Source: Mycolicibacterium arenosum
Lineage (GTDB): Bacteria; Actinomycetota; Actinomycetes; Mycobacteriales; Mycobacteriaceae
Direction of reading: 5' to 3'
DNA: 53,468 bases
NCBI RefSeq assembly: GCF_024320865.1
Contig: NZ_JANDBD010000021.1
Coordinates: 1 to 53,468, forward strand
Shown: positions 24,135-33,864 of the stretch, one piece after another
How the letters are laid out: the number at the start of each line of letters is the position of its first letter
How positions within the stretch are numbered: position 1 is the first letter of the stretch
The notes under the pieces: model-generated
The model's database searches: none
What the model saw: the letters and a program-made list of their open reading frames with translations, nothing else
Told to the model about the DNA's origin: nothing
Translations under genes and position numbers: made by a program

Positions 24135-26183
24135 GCTGCCGATGGTCTGCCAGAGGAACTCGTAGGTCAGGGCGGACTTGAACGCCGCCTGGGCGTTGTC
24201 GGCGGCGCCGCCGTGCCCTCCCTCGATGTTCTCGTAGTAGCGCACCGGATAGCCGAGTTCCTCCAGTGCCGCGGCCATCTTCCTGGCGTGGCCGGGATGT
24301 ACCCGGTCGTCACGCGTCGACGTGGTGAAGAGCACTGGGGGATAAGGCCTGTCGGCTGCCACGTTCTGATACGGCGAGAACGGCTCCATGAACGCCCAGT
24401 CGTCGGGATTGTCCGGATCGCCGTACTCGGCGACCCAGGACGCGCCCGCGAGCAGCAGGTGGAAGCGCTTCATGTCGAGCAGCGGCACACTGCACACCAG
24501 CGCGCCGAAGAGCTCCGGGTACCGCGTCAACATGACGCCCATGAGCAGGCCGCCGTTGCTGCCGCCCATGGCTGCGAGCCGATCGACCGTCGTGATGCCG
24601 CGGGTGACGAGATCGGCTGCGACAGCGGCGAAGTCCTCGTAGACCAGGTGCCTGCCCTCACGAAGTGTCTGGGTGTGCCAGGTCGGTCCGTACTCGCCGC
24701 CGCCACGGATGTTGGCCAGCACGTAGGTGCCGCCGCGCGTCAGCCACACCCGGCCTACCGCGCCCGCATAGCCGGGCATCATCGCATGCTCGAATCCGCC
24801 GTAGCCGTACAGAAGCGTCGGCCCCGGTTCCGCGTCCGGCGCGGGCGACTTTCCCACCACGAAGTAGGGGATGGCGGTGCCGTCGGCCGACGTCGCGAAG
24901 TACTGGTCGACGTCGATGCCCTCGGGGTCGAAGAACTCGGGTGCGGACTTGAGCACCTCCAGTGGACCGCCCGCGGTTCCGCGCAACAGTCGCGACGGGG
25001 TGATGAATCCGCTGGAGTCGTAGAACACCTCGTCGCCGTCGTCGTCGATGTCGACGATCACGGTGTTGGTGGCCGGCGGGATGTCAGCGGCTGGTTCGGC
25101 CGTCCACGTTCCCGGCGTCACGATGGACACCCTGGTGGCCACGTCGTGCAGCGTGACGAGCACCAGCTTGTCGAGCGTCCAGGCGAACTGGCTCAGCGAC
25201 GTGCGCGCGTCCGGTTCGAAGACGACGTCGAATTCCCTTGCGCCCGCAAGGAACTCCTCGAACCCAGTGGCGATTAGGGCGCCGGCGGGATAGGTCGTGT
25301 CACCGATGGTCCACTCCGTGCGCAGCTCGATGAGCAGCCACTCGCGGTGCACGGTTATCGAGGCGTCCTCCGGAGCCTCCAGGAGGATCAGCTCGCCGTC
25401 GCGGACCTCGTAGCGCACCCGATGGTAGAAGTCCGTCGACCGGCCCAGGACGAGGTGTTCGAAACCGGGGGTTCGGTCGACCCTGGCGATGATGCTCACG
25501 TCGGTGGGCTCGGCTTCGTAGACCGTCTCGGCGGACTCGAGCGGCCGCCCTCGGTGCCAGCGCTTCGCGATGCGCGGGTAGCCCGACTCCGTCATCGACC
25601 CGTCGCCGAAGTCGGTGCACACCAGCAGGGTGTCCTCGCCCTCCCAGTCCACCGAGGACTTCGCCTCCGCCAGCTGGAATCCATCGGCGACGAACTCCTT
25701 TGTCGCCATGTCGAATTCGCGTACAACGGCGGCGTCCGCCCCGCCGCGGGACAGCGTGATGAGCGCCCTGGTGCGTTCCGGGTAGATGACGTCGGCACCG
25801 CCCCACACCCAGTTCTCCTCCTCGGCGGCCGCGAGCGCGTCGACGTCGATGACGACTTCCCAGTCCGGTGTGTCGGTGCGGTAGCTCTCCAGCGAGGTGC
25901 GCCGCCACAGCCCACGCGGGTTCTCGGCGTCACGCCAGAAGTCGTAGAGGTACTCGCCGCGGCGCCGCGGGTAGGGGATCCGGCTGTCGGTGTCGAGCAC
26001 CTCCAGGATCGACGCGCGCATCTCGTCGAAACGAGGCCCGCTGAGCGCGGCCGTCGTCTCGTCGTTGTGGCGGCGGACCCAGGCCAGGGCGTCGTCGCCG
26101 GTGACGTCCTCGAGCCAGAGGTGGGGATCGTCGTTTGCCGTCGGCTCCGCGCGCGAGCGCTCGTCGGTGGTCATACGGGCCAT
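24129..26183 (-). CDS. Prolyl oligopeptidase family (S9) serine peptidase
   Basis: A 684-residue cytosolic peptidase with an N-terminal beta-propeller and a C-terminal alpha/beta-hydrolase. The nucleophile is in GGSNGGLLMG, the acid in TSTRDDRVHPGHARK, and the histidine in EGGHGG, all in the usual order and spacing. It matches M. tuberculosis Rv0457c in size and place. These enzymes cut short peptides after proline or similar residues. ATG 26183 (MARMTTDE) is used; ATG 26174 is nearly as good. It is divergent from the aldehyde dehydrogenase gene. Confidence 0.9.
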   Translation of the reverse strand: MARMTTDERSRAEPTANDDPHLWLEDVTGDDALAWVRRHNDETTAALSGPRFDEMRASILEVLDTDSRIPYPRRRGEYLYDFWRDAENPRGLWRRTSLESYRTDTPDWEVVIDVDALAAAEEENWVWGGADVIYPERTRALITLSRGGADAAVVREFDMATKEFVADGFQLAEAKSSVDWEGEDTLLVCTDFGDGSMTESGYPRIAKRWHRGRPLESAETVYEAEPTDVSIIARVDRTPGFEHLVLGRSTDFYHRVRYEVRDGELILLEAPEDASITVHREWLLIELRTEWTIGDTTYPAGALIATGFEEFLAGAREFDVVFEPDARTSLSQFAWTLDKLVLVTLHDVATRVSIVTPGTWTAEPAADIPPATNTVIVDIDDDGDEVFYDSSGFITPSRLLRGTAGGPLEVLKSAPEFFDPEGIDVDQYFATSADGTAIPYFVVGKSPAPDAEPGPTLLYGYGGFEHAMMPGYAGAVGRVWLTRGGTYVLANIRGGGEYGPTWHTQTLREGRHLVYEDFAAVAADLVTRGITTVDRLAAMGGSNGGLLMGVMLTRYPELFGALVCSVPLLDMKRFHLLLAGASWVAEYGDPDNPDDWAFMEPFSPYQNVAADRPYPPVLFTTSTRDDRVHPGHARKMAAALEELGYPVRYYENIEGGHGGAADNAQAAFKSALTYEFLWQTIGSV

Positions 26184-26299
26184 GCTCTCACTCGGGCGGA
26201 TTCGGGGCCGGAGTGGCGGTTCGGATCGCGGGCTTTGCCGGGATCGCCCGAGCGTAGTGTGAGCTGGGTAACACGACCACCGAATCAGGGAGTTGTCCC

Positions 26300-27823
<1,524 letters not shown>

Positions 27824-27838
27824 GCCCTCACACTCGCG

Positions 27839-27896
27839 CGAACGTTGGTTACCGACACGCAGAATCGCGGTTTCGCGTGGCGGTAACCAACGTTCG
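27839..27896. repeat. Long perfect inverted repeat between aldehyde dehydrogenase and DUF779 genes
   Basis: Arms CGAACGTTGGTTACCG (27839-27854) and its exact complement (27881-27896) flank a further CACGC/GCGTG stem, leaving a 14-base loop. The RNA would form a 21-bp hairpin with one mismatch. No T-run follows. It could be a terminator, attenuator or mRNA-stability element, or a small dispersed palindrome. Confidence 0.8.
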
Positions 27897-27916
27897 GCGG
27901 AAAGGAACGCACACGC

Positions 27917-28411
27917 ATGACGACCGAGGCACCCAGCCGTGCACTCATCACCGAGGCGGCCGCCGAGTTGCTGCGCACGATCCAGAAGCGCCACGGCGCG
28001 TTGATGTTCCATCAATCGGGCGGCTGCTGCGACGGCTCGTCGCCGATGTGCTACCCGGACGGCGACTTCATCGTGGGCGACCGCGACATCCTCCTGTCGA
28101 TCCTCGACGTCGGCGACGGCGGCGTGCCGGTGTGGATCTCCGGGCCTCAGTTCGACGCGTGGAAGCACACCCAACTGGTGATCGACGTGGTGCCCGGCCG
28201 GGGCGGCGGCTTCAGCCTCGAAGCGCCGGAGGGTATGCGATTCCTCTCCCGCGGAAGGGCGTTCACCCCCGACGAGCTGACCGCGCTGGACGGCAATCCA
28301 CCGATCACGGGATCGGCCTACGAACGCGGCGACCGACCGGCGGACGCCGGGACGCACATCGTGGCCCAGGCGTCGGACGCGTGCCCGATCCCGGCGGCCC
28401 GCCTCACCTAA
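27917..28411 (+). CDS. DUF779 protein (Rv0459 orthologue)
   Basis: A 164-residue cytosolic protein of the DUF779 family. The hallmark is the cysteine cluster HQSGGCCDGSSPMC, followed by GDVLLG-like GDRDILLSILD and the VIDVVPGRGGGFSLE core. DUF779 genes follow aldehyde dehydrogenases of the AldA type in many actinobacteria, and a role in maturing or supporting the enzyme is assumed but not shown. ATG 27917 has AAAGGAA eleven bases upstream. The intervening hairpin at 27839-27896 may set expression relative to the dehydrogenase. Confidence 0.88.
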   Translation: MTTEAPSRALITEAAAELLRTIQKRHGALMFHQSGGCCDGSSPMCYPDGDFIVGDRDILLSILDVGDGGVPVWISGPQFDAWKHTQLVIDVVPGRGGGFSLEAPEGMRFLSRGRAFTPDELTALDGNPPITGSAYERGDRPADAGTHIVAQASDACPIPAARLT

Positions 28412-28602
28412 CCGGCGATGCGCACCCGCAGTAGCTGACACCGGCGCCTCCCCGGCATCGGAAAACCCCTCGCAACGTCCTCCGCGGACCGCGTTCACGC
28501 CGCGTGGCGAGGCCGCGACGGAGCATCGGCGGGTCCGACAATTCGGCCTTACCCCCGCGTTATCGCCGGTAGGCGAGTATTTTCCGTAGGGAAAGGGGGA
28601 CC

Positions 28603-31554
28603 GTGGAGCCAACGAAGTTCGGTCATTACGACCTCTTGGAACTTCTCGGACGCGGCGGCATGGGAGAGGTCTGGCGCGCCCACGACACCGCGACCGACCG
28701 CGTCGTCGCGGTGAAAGTGCTGCTACCGCACTTCGCCGACGACGCCACCTTCCAGCAGCGCTTCCAACGGGAAGCCCACGCGGCCGCGGCACTCCAGGAC
28801 CCGCACGTCGTCCCCATCCACAACTACGGGGTGATCGACGGCCGACTCTACGTCGACATGAGGTTCATCGAGGGGCGCGACCTGCACTCGCTGATCCTCG
28901 ACGACGAGCTCGACCCCACCCGCGCCGTGCACATCATCGAGCAGGTGGCGATGGCACTGGAGTCGGCGCACGCGATCGGCCTCATCCACCGCGACATCAA
29001 ACCGGCGAACATCCTGGTCGGGAAGTACGACTTCGCCTACCTCATCGACTTCGGCATCGCGGTCGTCACCGGACAGACCGCGTTGACGAACGCGGGGATG
29101 GCCGTCGGCACCTGGGCCTACATGGCACCGGAAAGGTTCGGCACCGGGCAGTCCGACGCCCGCACCGACATCTACGCGTTGGCCTGCGTCCTCTTCGAAT
29201 GCCTGACCAGACGTTCGCCGTTCCCGGGCACCGACGCCCAGCAGGTGATCGTCGCGCACCTCACCTCGGACCCGCCGCGGGTCACCGCGATGCGGCCGGA
29301 CCTGCCCACCGCCCTCGACGCCGTCATCGCCAAGGGAATGGCCAAGGAGCCCGACGACCGCTTCCAGAGTGCGATCGAGCTGGCCGAGGCGGCCCGAGCA
29401 GCGGTGATCCCGCGTGCCACACCTGCGCCGGCGTCGCCCGCACCGGTCGCGGGACCGCCGCCCAGCTCGCCGCCCGTCGGGGCGCCGACCATCGGCCCTC
29501 CGCCGCACAGCGTCCCGCCGCAGAGCCGGAGTCCCTCGCGACCACCCGGTCCGCCGCCGCGTCCGAGGGCGGGTGCGCCGACGGCGGGGCCTCGCAGTCC
29601 GGGGATGATCCGATACCCGTCGGCCCCCGGCCCGCGCATCGCGCGGCCGAATCCGGCTGTGGGTAGCCGACCGCCGCTGGAGCCGCAGCTGGCGACGCCG
29701 AGCGTGAACCTCGGGACCTCCGCGCTGGGGTTGGGCGTGGGGACCACGAATCTGGTGGCGATGCGAGACGGCCGCCCCGCGGCGACCCGCAGGGCCGTCG
29801 TCACCCTCTACCCCAACCGGTCCCCGGAAGTCGGGGTTCCCGGCGAGAATCCGAACCTGCAGCAACCGGGATTGGTGCTCACGTCGTTCGTCGAACGGGT
29901 CGGTGACCCGGTGGCGCTGGTCGCCGCCGACGGCAGCTCGCACCGCGGGGAAGCGGTCCTCGTCGACGCGCTGGACGCGATGACCCGCACGGTCGGCGGC
30001 GGGGCTCCCGTCACGATCACGGTGCCCTCGCACTGGAGCCCGACCGCGGTGGAATCGCTTCGAGCGGCGCTGCGCGGGCGTGCCGGGCTGTCCCCCGAAC
30101 GCGCACCCGCGATGATCATCCCGGACGCCGGCGCCGCACTCGCATGCCTGAGCGCCGATCCGGGACTCCCGCCCACGGGCGTCGTGGTGCTGTGCGATAT
30201 CGGCGGAACCGGCACCAACATCACCCTCGCCGACGCGAGTGCGGGATTCTCCATCATCGGAGAGACGGTGCGGCACAACGACTTCTCCGGCGACGCGGTC
30301 GACCAGGCCGTGCTGAGCCACGTCGTGGACGCCATCGCGCGGGAACGCGGCGCCGACCCGGCCAGCACGGCAGCGGTCGCGGCGCTCTCCCGGTTGCGGG
30401 ACGACTGCCGCAGAGCCAAGGAGAGGCTGTCGACGGAGACCTCGGCCGTGGTGTCCGCCGACCTGCGCGGCCGCACCACCGAGGTGCGGATCACGCGATC
30501 GGACCTCGAGCGGCTGATCGACAAGTCCGTGCATCGGCTCGTCGATGCCGTCGACGACGTGCTGCTCAGGCACCGGGTGCCGGTGTCCAGCGTCTCGGTG
30601 CTCGCCGCGGTCGGTGGCGGGGCCGCGATTCCGCTTGTCGCGCAGCGGCTTTCGGAGCAGCTGGGCGTGTCGGTGGTGACCACGCCCGCGCCGCAGTTCG
30701 CGAACGTCACCGGGGCCGTGATCGCGGCCGCACGCGGACCGGCCTCCGATGCGGCCACTGGACTCAGTTCGGCAGCCGACGACGCCACGGCGCTCGCGGC
30801 GACGATGGGCTGGGCGGGCAACACCCCGTACGTGACGGACGCGCCCGCCACCAGGAAGGCGCCGCCCGCGCAGCTCGCCGAAGGCGCGCCCGCCACTAGG
30901 AAGGCGCCGCCCGCGCAGCTCGCCGCGTTGGCGTGGTCCCAGGACGACCACGCTCCGGCGGTCGACGAGTACACCCCCGCGTACGACGCGCACCACCCGT
31001 CGCTCGATGAGGAAACCGAGACCCGCGAGCCCCTGGATCTCACCAGCCAACCCGCCGAGGACGCCGCGGAGGGCGCGCCCTCCCGCTGGTACGCGCGCAC
31101 CCCGATGGTGTTGGGGGCGGCCGCGGCGGCGGTGCTGCTCACCGCGGGCGGCATCGCGGCGGTCACCCTGACCGGCGACTCGGCGCCGATCGAGCCGGCG
31201 CCCCCGCCGCCGAGAACCTCGACGGGCAACCCGTTGAAGACGGTCTCGGCGCCGCCGCCGAAACCCAAGACCACGCCGCCACCGACGACGACACCGCCAC
31301 CGCCGAAGACGACGCCCCCGCCGACCAGGGCACCGGTCACCACGAAGGCGCCGCCGCCGGTGTACACGACACCGAAAACCACGTGGACACCACCGCCGAC
31401 GACCGAGCCCGAGCCGACTGTGGAACCGACCGAGGAGCCGACGGTCGAGACCCCGCCGTCGACGTTCCCCACGGTGCCGACGGTCCCTACACTGCCTCCG
31501 CTGTTCCCCGAACTGACACTGCCGCCGCTGTTCCCCGAAGCACCCCAACCGTGA
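28603..31554 (+). CDS. Ser/Thr protein kinase fused to an Hsp70-like ATPase, single-pass membrane protein
   Basis: A 983-residue protein with four parts. Residues 7-268 are a Pkn-type kinase: GRGGMG (16-21), K38, E57, HRDIKPAN with D131, DFG 149-151, APE 175-177, all intact. Residues 270-360 are a Pro-rich linker. About 365-705 is an actin/Hsp70-like ATPase: GLGVGTTNLVA, CDIGGTGTNITLAD and AAVGGGAAIP phosphate and adenosine motifs, but no Hsp70 substrate domain. A membrane helix follows (about 835-857), then a 125-residue Pro/Thr-rich tail predicted outside. GTG 28603 has AAAGGGGG. It stands where M. tuberculosis has Rv0460-Rv0461. Confidence 0.85.
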   Translation: MEPTKFGHYDLLELLGRGGMGEVWRAHDTATDRVVAVKVLLPHFADDATFQQRFQREAHAAAALQDPHVVPIHNYGVIDGRLYVDMRFIEGRDLHSLILDDELDPTRAVHIIEQVAMALESAHAIGLIHRDIKPANILVGKYDFAYLIDFGIAVVTGQTALTNAGMAVGTWAYMAPERFGTGQSDARTDIYALACVLFECLTRRSPFPGTDAQQVIVAHLTSDPPRVTAMRPDLPTALDAVIAKGMAKEPDDRFQSAIELAEAARAAVIPRATPAPASPAPVAGPPPSSPPVGAPTIGPPPHSVPPQSRSPSRPPGPPPRPRAGAPTAGPRSPGMIRYPSAPGPRIARPNPAVGSRPPLEPQLATPSVNLGTSALGLGVGTTNLVAMRDGRPAATRRAVVTLYPNRSPEVGVPGENPNLQQPGLVLTSFVERVGDPVALVAADGSSHRGEAVLVDALDAMTRTVGGGAPVTITVPSHWSPTAVESLRAALRGRAGLSPERAPAMIIPDAGAALACLSADPGLPPTGVVVLCDIGGTGTNITLADASAGFSIIGETVRHNDFSGDAVDQAVLSHVVDAIARERGADPASTAAVAALSRLRDDCRRAKERLSTETSAVVSADLRGRTTEVRITRSDLERLIDKSVHRLVDAVDDVLLRHRVPVSSVSVLAAVGGGAAIPLVAQRLSEQLGVSVVTTPAPQFANVTGAVIAAARGPASDAATGLSSAADDATALAATMGWAGNTPYVTDAPATRKAPPAQLAEGAPATRKAPPAQLAALAWSQDDHAPAVDEYTPAYDAHHPSLDEETETREPLDLTSQPAEDAAEGAPSRWYARTPMVLGAAAAAVLLTAGGIAAVTLTGDSAPIEPAPPPPRTSTGNPLKTVSAPPPKPKTTPPPTTTPPPPKTTPPPTRAPVTTKAPPPVYTTPKTTWTPPPTTEPEPTVEPTEEPTVETPPSTFPTVPTVPTLPPLFPELTLPPLFPEAPQP
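30841..30924 (+). repeat. 45-base tandem duplication within the kinase gene
   Basis: Two copies with a 45-base period (30841-30885 and 30886-30924, the second shortened), differing at one base, encode APATRKAPPAQLA twice in the linker before the membrane helix. It is an in-frame recent duplication. Confidence 0.85.
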
Positions 31555-31591
31555 CCGCAGGGACCCGCGGCGCGACCACTAGGCTGGCACC

Positions 31592-32986
31592 GTGACTCAC
31601 TATGACGTCGTCGTAATCGGAGCAGGCCCCGGCGGCTACGTCGCGGCCATTCGCGCAGCCCAGCTGGGCCTCAACACCGCCATCGTCGAACCCAAGTACT
31701 GGGGTGGCGTCTGCCTCAACGTCGGTTGCATCCCGTCGAAGGCGCTGCTGCGCAACGCGGAGCTGGCCCACGTGTTCACCAAGGAAGCCAAGACGTTCGG
31801 CATCAGCGGGGAGGCGACGTTCGACTACGGCGTGGCGTTCGACCGCAGCCGCAAGGTCGCCGACGGCCGCGTCGCGGGCGTGCACTTCCTGATGAAGAAG
31901 AACAAGATCACCGAGATCCACGGCACCGGCAAGTTCACCGGACCCAATGAACTCGAGGTCGATCTCAACGAGGGCGGCACCGAGAAGGTGGAGTTCGACA
32001 ACGCGATCATCGCGACCGGCGCTCGCACCCGGCTGATCCCCGGTACCGAGCTGTCGGACAACGTCGTCACCTACGAGACGCAGATCATGGAGCGTGACCT
32101 GCCCGGCTCGATCATCATCGCCGGCGCTGGCGCCATCGGCATGGAGTTCGCCTACGTCCTGAAGAACTACGGCGTGGATGTGACGATCGTCGAGTTCCTG
32201 CCCCGCGCGCTGCCCAACGAGGACGCCGAGGTCTCCAAGGAGATCGAGAAGCAGTACAAGAAGCTCGGCGTCAAGATTCTGACCGGCACCAAGGTCGAGA
32301 AGATCACCGACGAGGGCTCGTCGGTCACGGTGACGGTGTCGAAGGACGACAAGACCGAGGAACTCAAGGCCGACAAGGTGATGCAGGCCATCGGCTTCAT
32401 GACCAACGTCGAGGACCTGGGCCTCGACACCGTCGGGGTCGAGACCGACGAGCGCAACCTCATCGGCATCGACGACTACATGCGCACCAACGTGCCGCAC
32501 GTCTACGCGATCGGTGACGTCACCGGAAAGCTGATGCTCGCGCACGTCGCTGAGGCGATGGGAGTCGTGGCCGCCGAGACGATTGCGGGCGCGGACACGC
32601 TGGCGCTCGGCGACTACCGGATGATGCCGCGTGCGACGTTCTGCCAGCCGCAGGTGGCCAGCTTCGGGCTCACCGAGGAGCAGGCGAAGGACGAGGGCTA
32701 CGACGTCGTCGTCTCGAAGTTCCCGTTCACCGCCAACGGCAAGGCGCACGGGCTCGGCGACCCGACCGGCTTCGTCAAGCTCATCGCCGATAAGAAGCAC
32801 CTCGAACTGCTCGGCGGACACCTCATCGGACCCGACGTCGCCGAGCTGTTGCCCGAGCTCACGCTGGCGCAGAAGTGGGACCTGACCGCGAACGAGCTGG
32901 CGCGCAACGTACACACTCATCCGACGCTGTCGGAGGCGTTGCAGGAGTGCTTCCACGGGCTGGCCGGCCACATGATCAACTTCTAG
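31592..32986 (+). CDS. lpdC: Dihydrolipoamide dehydrogenase
   Basis: A 464-residue flavoprotein, the E3 of pyruvate and branched-chain ketoacid dehydrogenases and, in M. tuberculosis, of the peroxynitrite reductase system. FAD motif GAGPGG (10-15), redox pair C41/C46 in GGVCLNVGCIPSK, second Rossmann turn GAGAIG and the C-terminal HTHPTLSE with catalytic H443 are all there. Length equals Rv0462. GTG 31592 has TAGGCT six bases before it and no ribosome site, so it is probably leaderless. Confidence 0.95.
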   Translation: MTHYDVVVIGAGPGGYVAAIRAAQLGLNTAIVEPKYWGGVCLNVGCIPSKALLRNAELAHVFTKEAKTFGISGEATFDYGVAFDRSRKVADGRVAGVHFLMKKNKITEIHGTGKFTGPNELEVDLNEGGTEKVEFDNAIIATGARTRLIPGTELSDNVVTYETQIMERDLPGSIIIAGAGAIGMEFAYVLKNYGVDVTIVEFLPRALPNEDAEVSKEIEKQYKKLGVKILTGTKVEKITDEGSSVTVTVSKDDKTEELKADKVMQAIGFMTNVEDLGLDTVGVETDERNLIGIDDYMRTNVPHVYAIGDVTGKLMLAHVAEAMGVVAAETIAGADTLALGDYRMMPRATFCQPQVASFGLTEEQAKDEGYDVVVSKFPFTANGKAHGLGDPTGFVKLIADKKHLELLGGHLIGPDVAELLPELTLAQKWDLTANELARNVHTHPTLSEALQECFHGLAGHMINF

Positions 32987-33000
32987 CTGGCACGGCGCCT

Positions 33001-33270
33001 GTGAGATCAGCAGTAGTCGCCGGGCTCGGCGGGCTGGTGATCGGCCACGTCCTGTGGCTGGTCGGGATCAAGCTCGCCACCATGTCGGGGTCCGTCGCGT
33101 TCTGGGTGCTGATCGTGGCGGGCGTCAGCCTCGTCGCGGGAGTCGTCGGTGGTCTGCTCGGCTACCTGGCCTACCAGCGCAGGGCGACCGCGAAGGCGGC
33201 GTTCCTCTGGGCTTTGCCGATGCTGCCCGTGCTGTTCTCGATCAGCGTGCTCGGAGTGACCTACCTCTAG
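33001..33270 (+). CDS. Small membrane protein (Rv0463 orthologue)
   Basis: An 89-residue protein with three hydrophobic segments: VVAGLGGLVIGHVLWLVGI, VAFWVLIVAGVSLVAGVVGGLL, and LPMLPVLFSISVLGVTYL. A short basic loop, YQRRATAKAA, sits between the second and third. It starts at GTG 33001, 14 bases after lpdC. It matches the conserved small membrane protein that follows lpdC in mycobacteria. No function is known. Its TAG shares CTAG with the convergent stop of the next gene. Confidence 0.8.
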   Translation: MRSAVVAGLGGLVIGHVLWLVGIKLATMSGSVAFWVLIVAGVSLVAGVVGGLLGYLAYQRRATAKAAFLWALPMLPVLFSISVLGVTYL

Positions 33271-33827
33271 TCGGGGAAGTCCAGCGGCACCTTGAGCGTC
33301 GCCAACGTCGCGGCGAGGCCGTCGTATTGTGCCGTGAGCAAGCAGAATTCGATGAGCTGCTTGCGATCGAGGTGAGTGGACAGCGCACTCCACGTCTCAT
33401 CGGACATGGATCTGGTGACGACGAACTCGTCGGTCGCGGTGATCAGCACGCGCTGGCGCTCGGTGAGGCCCTCGGCGTCGGGGCCCTCGAAGATGAGCGC
33501 CTGGGTGGCGTCGTCCAGTCCGCGCGAGCGCGCGAGTCGCTTGTGCTGCTGCAGTTCGTACTCGCTGTTGCGGAGATGGCCCACCCGCAGGATCACCAGC
33601 TCCTTGTCCCGCTTCGACATCTTGCCCCAGTTCAACAGCACTCCGGCGTACGGCATGAACGTCAGGAACAGCAGCTTGTTCTGACCGATCGTGTCGAAGA
33701 GGTGAAAGCGCTTAGCCCGTACCGTGCGTGCACCCGCGCGAGCGGCAACCCAGCCGATCGGGCCGAGTTCGCGGAGGCTGCGTGTGGCGGGGATTCGGGC
33801 GGGCTCGGGTCGATCGTCGGGGGTCAC
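33267..33827 (-). CDS. Carboxymuconolactone decarboxylase/AhpD-fold protein (Rv0464c orthologue)
   Basis: A 186-residue all-helical protein of the CMD/AhpD family. The core is KRDKELVILRVGHLRNSEYELQQHKRLARSRGL, with the E-x-x-x-H pattern, but it lacks the CxxC redox pair of AhpD itself, so peroxidase activity is doubtful. A second helical part with EFVVTRSMSDETW and RKQLIEFCLLTAQYDGLA follows, as in Rv0464c. GTG 33827 is the start. Function is unknown; it lies between lpdC and ramB in all mycobacteria I recall. Confidence 0.85.
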   Translation of the reverse strand: MTPDDRPEPARIPATRSLRELGPIGWVAARAGARTVRAKRFHLFDTIGQNKLLFLTFMPYAGVLLNWGKMSKRDKELVILRVGHLRNSEYELQQHKRLARSRGLDDATQALIFEGPDAEGLTERQRVLITATDEFVVTRSMSDETWSALSTHLDRKQLIEFCLLTAQYDGLAATLATLKVPLDFPD

Positions 33828-33864
33828 GTGCGTGAGTCTAGGGAATGACCGGCGGCGGGGCGTT

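Noticed and set aside
27839..27896. CRISPR or attachment-site explanation for the inverted repeat
   Set aside because: There is a single inverted pair, no direct repeats with spacers, no cas gene, no integrase and no tRNA nearby.
28723..31548. A 941-residue minus-strand open frame opposite the kinase gene
   Set aside because: It is an antisense shadow of a GC-rich gene: Arg/Gly/His-rich, no domain, no ribosome site, while the plus-strand frame has complete kinase motifs.
31487..32971. A 494-residue minus-strand frame opposite lpdC
   Set aside because: Antisense to an unmistakable dihydrolipoamide dehydrogenase; composition typical of high-GC shadows.
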